From assembly GCF_014803405.1 (NCBI RefSeq), contig NZ_JACYFG010000038.1, positions 248,001 to 312,000 of the forward strand: 64,000 nt of DNA, written 5' to 3'. Numbering within the stretch: position 1 is the first letter of the stretch; every line of letters begins with the position of its first letter. Shown one piece after another: positions 62,536-64,000 of the stretch. The notes under the pieces are model-generated. The model was not told the origin of the DNA. It made no database searches and saw nothing but the letters and a program-made list of their open reading frames with translations. A program made the translations under genes and the position numbers. The stretch comes from Pelagicoccus enzymogenes (GTDB lineage Bacteria > Verrucomicrobiota > Verrucomicrobiia > Opitutales > Opitutaceae).

Positions 62536-64000
62536 CTAAAAGAGGTCGATGTTATCGCAGCTTAGGGTTTTGGAGCTGTTGGCGCGGTCGCTTAGGCGGG
62601 TGCTGATGCCGAGGTCGAAGGCTTGCGATTGTTGGTCGTTGTGGATGCGGGTGTGCATGGCTCCGCGTTTTTCGGAGAGCAGTGTTTCGACTTCGGCGTC
62701 GATGGCTTGGCGGGCGGCGGTCTTGAGCTTGTCGATCTTGGCTTGTTGGCGGAGTTCCTGGGCAAATTGATCGAGCGTGTCGGCTTGGAGGCTGAGCTTG
62801 TGGAGGCGTTCCGCATCGTCGTTCGAAAATCCGGTTACCATTTCGCTGAGGCTGGCCACGATTTGGAGGGAGTTAAGGGTGCTGTCGCGCAGGGCGTGCA
62901 GCTCGGCCTCGAGCTCGGGGCCCTGTTCTTCGATCGTGGCGAGGTGTTCTTTGCCTGCGTCCCATTCGCTGTCGATGGTTTGCACGAGTTCTTCGACGGC
63001 GGCGTGCAGGGTGTCGATCTGGGTGGCGGTGCTGTCGCCGAGGGCTCTGAGTTCGGAAGAGATCTCGGCGGTGCGGGCGGCGAGGACTTCGAGTCCGCTT
63101 CCTTCTCCGACTTGGATGGAGCGAACTTGGGCGTTGAGGGCGATGAATTGTATTTTTATGGAGACTTCGAAGACGACGGCGGAGAGTTCCTTGGTGAGCT
63201 CGCGTACGGGTTGGATGGCTTCGCGGGAGCCTTGGGAGAGGGCGGTGCTTTGCGCGAGCATGGTGCGGATGGACTCGAGGGATTCGAGCAGCATTTGAAC
63301 CATGCCGTCAGCGGAGGCAGTGATATGCTCGAACTGGTCCATGGTGGTGGCGGCGCGGTAGAGTTCCTTGGCCTGGCTGGATATGGCGTTGAGGCCGGAG
63401 TTGAGCTCGTGGGAGGACTGGCGGATTTCTTCGGCGGCGGTTTCGACTTGGGTGGCTTGGAAGATGAGCCAGCTGGTTTGGGAAATTCCTTCGGGCTTTT
63501 GCTCGAGGTCCTTGAGGATGCTTTCGCAGCGTTGGCGGATGATGTCCTCGTACTGGAGCGACATGACGAGCCGGCCGATGGCGTTCTCGAAGTTGTTGGC
63601 GTGGATGTCGAGGTGGGCGGACTTCTTTGAGTTGGTGTTGATTTGGGTTTTGAAGGCTTGGATGGCGTCGGAAATTTCAGCCTGCTTTTGGGAGATGAGC
63701 TGGGATTGGTGCTCTCGCTCGGTCTTGGTGCGCTTTTCGGCGGTGAGGATGGCGGAGCGGGCGTCTTGCAGGTTCTTGATGTTTTTCTGGAAGGTTTCGT
63801 CGACAAGGATGTGGAGGTGGGAGATTTCCTCGGATACGGAGTGAAAGGTCTGGCGATTTTCTTCGGAGAGCTGGGAGGCTTCTATCTTGAAGAAGACGAG
63901 CATGAATTTGAGGGGCTCGAGGGAGGAGACCATGTCGTTCTGCATCTGCAGCAAGTCGCCGGCGCTTTTTTGGCTGTCCAGCATGAGCTGGTGGTTTTTG
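62536..64000 (-). CDS. Chemoreceptor-like helical protein (partial, 5' end outside window)
   Basis: About 488 residues visible; the frame stays open to the window edge (KNHQL precedes the first Met at 63984), so the start may lie further on. The protein is almost entirely coiled coil, with no membrane helix seen. The segment KIQFIALNAQVRSIQVGEGSGLEVLAARTAEIS near residues 275-310 matches the methyl-accepting signalling hairpin (usually I..IA.QTNLLALNA...ARAGE.G.GFAVVA.EV), but its tip is altered. It is therefore a cytoplasmic MCP-like protein. Neighbouring chemotaxis genes may lie beyond the window. Confidence 0.75.
   Translation of the reverse strand, partial: KNHQLMLDSQKSAGDLLQMQNDMVSSLEPLKFMLVFFKIEASQLSEENRQTFHSVSEEISHLHILVDETFQKNIKNLQDARSAILTAEKRTKTEREHQSQLISQKQAEISDAIQAFKTQINTNSKKSAHLDIHANNFENAIGRLVMSLQYEDIIRQRCESILKDLEQKPEGISQTSWLIFQATQVETAAEEIRQSSHELNSGLNAISSQAKELYRAATTMDQFEHITASADGMVQMLLESLESIRTMLAQSTALSQGSREAIQPVRELTKELSAVVFEVSIKIQFIALNAQVRSIQVGEGSGLEVLAARTAEISSELRALGDSTATQIDTLHAAVEELVQTIDSEWDAGKEHLATIEEQGPELEAELHALRDSTLNSLQIVASLSEMVTGFSNDDAERLHKLSLQADTLDQFAQELRQQAKIDKLKTAARQAIDAEVETLLSEKRGAMHTRIHNDQQSQAFDLGISTRLSDRANSSKTLSCDNIDLF

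Overview
The window looks like a chromosomal segment of a marine verrucomicrobium, probably class Opitutae (Puniceicoccales/Pelagicoccus-like). This is inferred from gene styles: very large secreted fibronectin-III and RCC1/PKD proteins with a C-terminal 'S(T)(N/D)L..W' tail, many small proteins of unknown function, and a complete but short-delta F-type ATP synthase. No 16S rRNA or other decisive marker is present, so the placement is tentative. I see no tRNA or rRNA gene, CRISPR array, prophage or intact insertion sequence.

Layout. 0.2-3.8 kb: accessory genes with two diverged paralogues of unknown function, a small membrane protein, a KptA/Tpt1 RNA 2'-phosphotransferase, a VOC protein and a membrane protein. 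3.8-12.4 kb: a YtrA-type GntR regulator translationally coupled to a slipin, and a 1.7k-residue secreted propeller/Fn3 protein, separated by three blocks of modular intergenic repeats. 12.4-17.2 kb: transaldolase, a SIS-domain protein, a RelE-fold protein, phosphatidylserine synthase and dnaN. 17.2-21.1 kb: a disturbed region with a perfect REPIN-like inverted repeat, a membrane-protein gene whose 3' end is duplicated 2.8 kb downstream, a RelBE-like toxin-antitoxin pair, an AT-rich gene with an internal domain repeat, and a RAYT transposase remnant.

21.1-30.1 kb: DabA/DabB inorganic-carbon uptake genes with a divergent LysR regulator, moaA, cinA and an unusual compact uvrC. 30.1-36.1 kb: a secreted reprolysin-like metalloprotease with RCC1 and PKD repeats, overlapped by an upstream membrane-anchored protein that may be a separately encoded prodomain. 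36.2-48.8 kb: core genes gltB, a glutaredoxin, recA, mnmE, mnmG, a PhoB/PhoR-like two-component pair and trmB. 49.2-55.8 kb: the full atpBEFHAGDC operon. 56.1-59.7 kb: a four-gene envelope module (RHH-like protein, PspA, YqiJ-like OB-fold membrane protein, YqiK-like flotillin). 59.8-64 kb: a secreted protein, a subtilase and a chemoreceptor-like helical protein cut by the window end.

Functional threads: energy and membrane maintenance (ATP synthase, PspA/flotillin, slipin), nucleic-acid maintenance (dnaN, recA, uvrC), tRNA modification (mnmE, mnmG, trmB, possibly kptA), carbon and nitrogen entry (dabAB, gltB), and a large investment in secreted multidomain proteins. The most novel-looking items are the PspA module led by an uncharacterised RHH-like protein, the possible split prodomain/protease pair, UvrC without its iron-sulphur cysteines, and the mosaic repeats.
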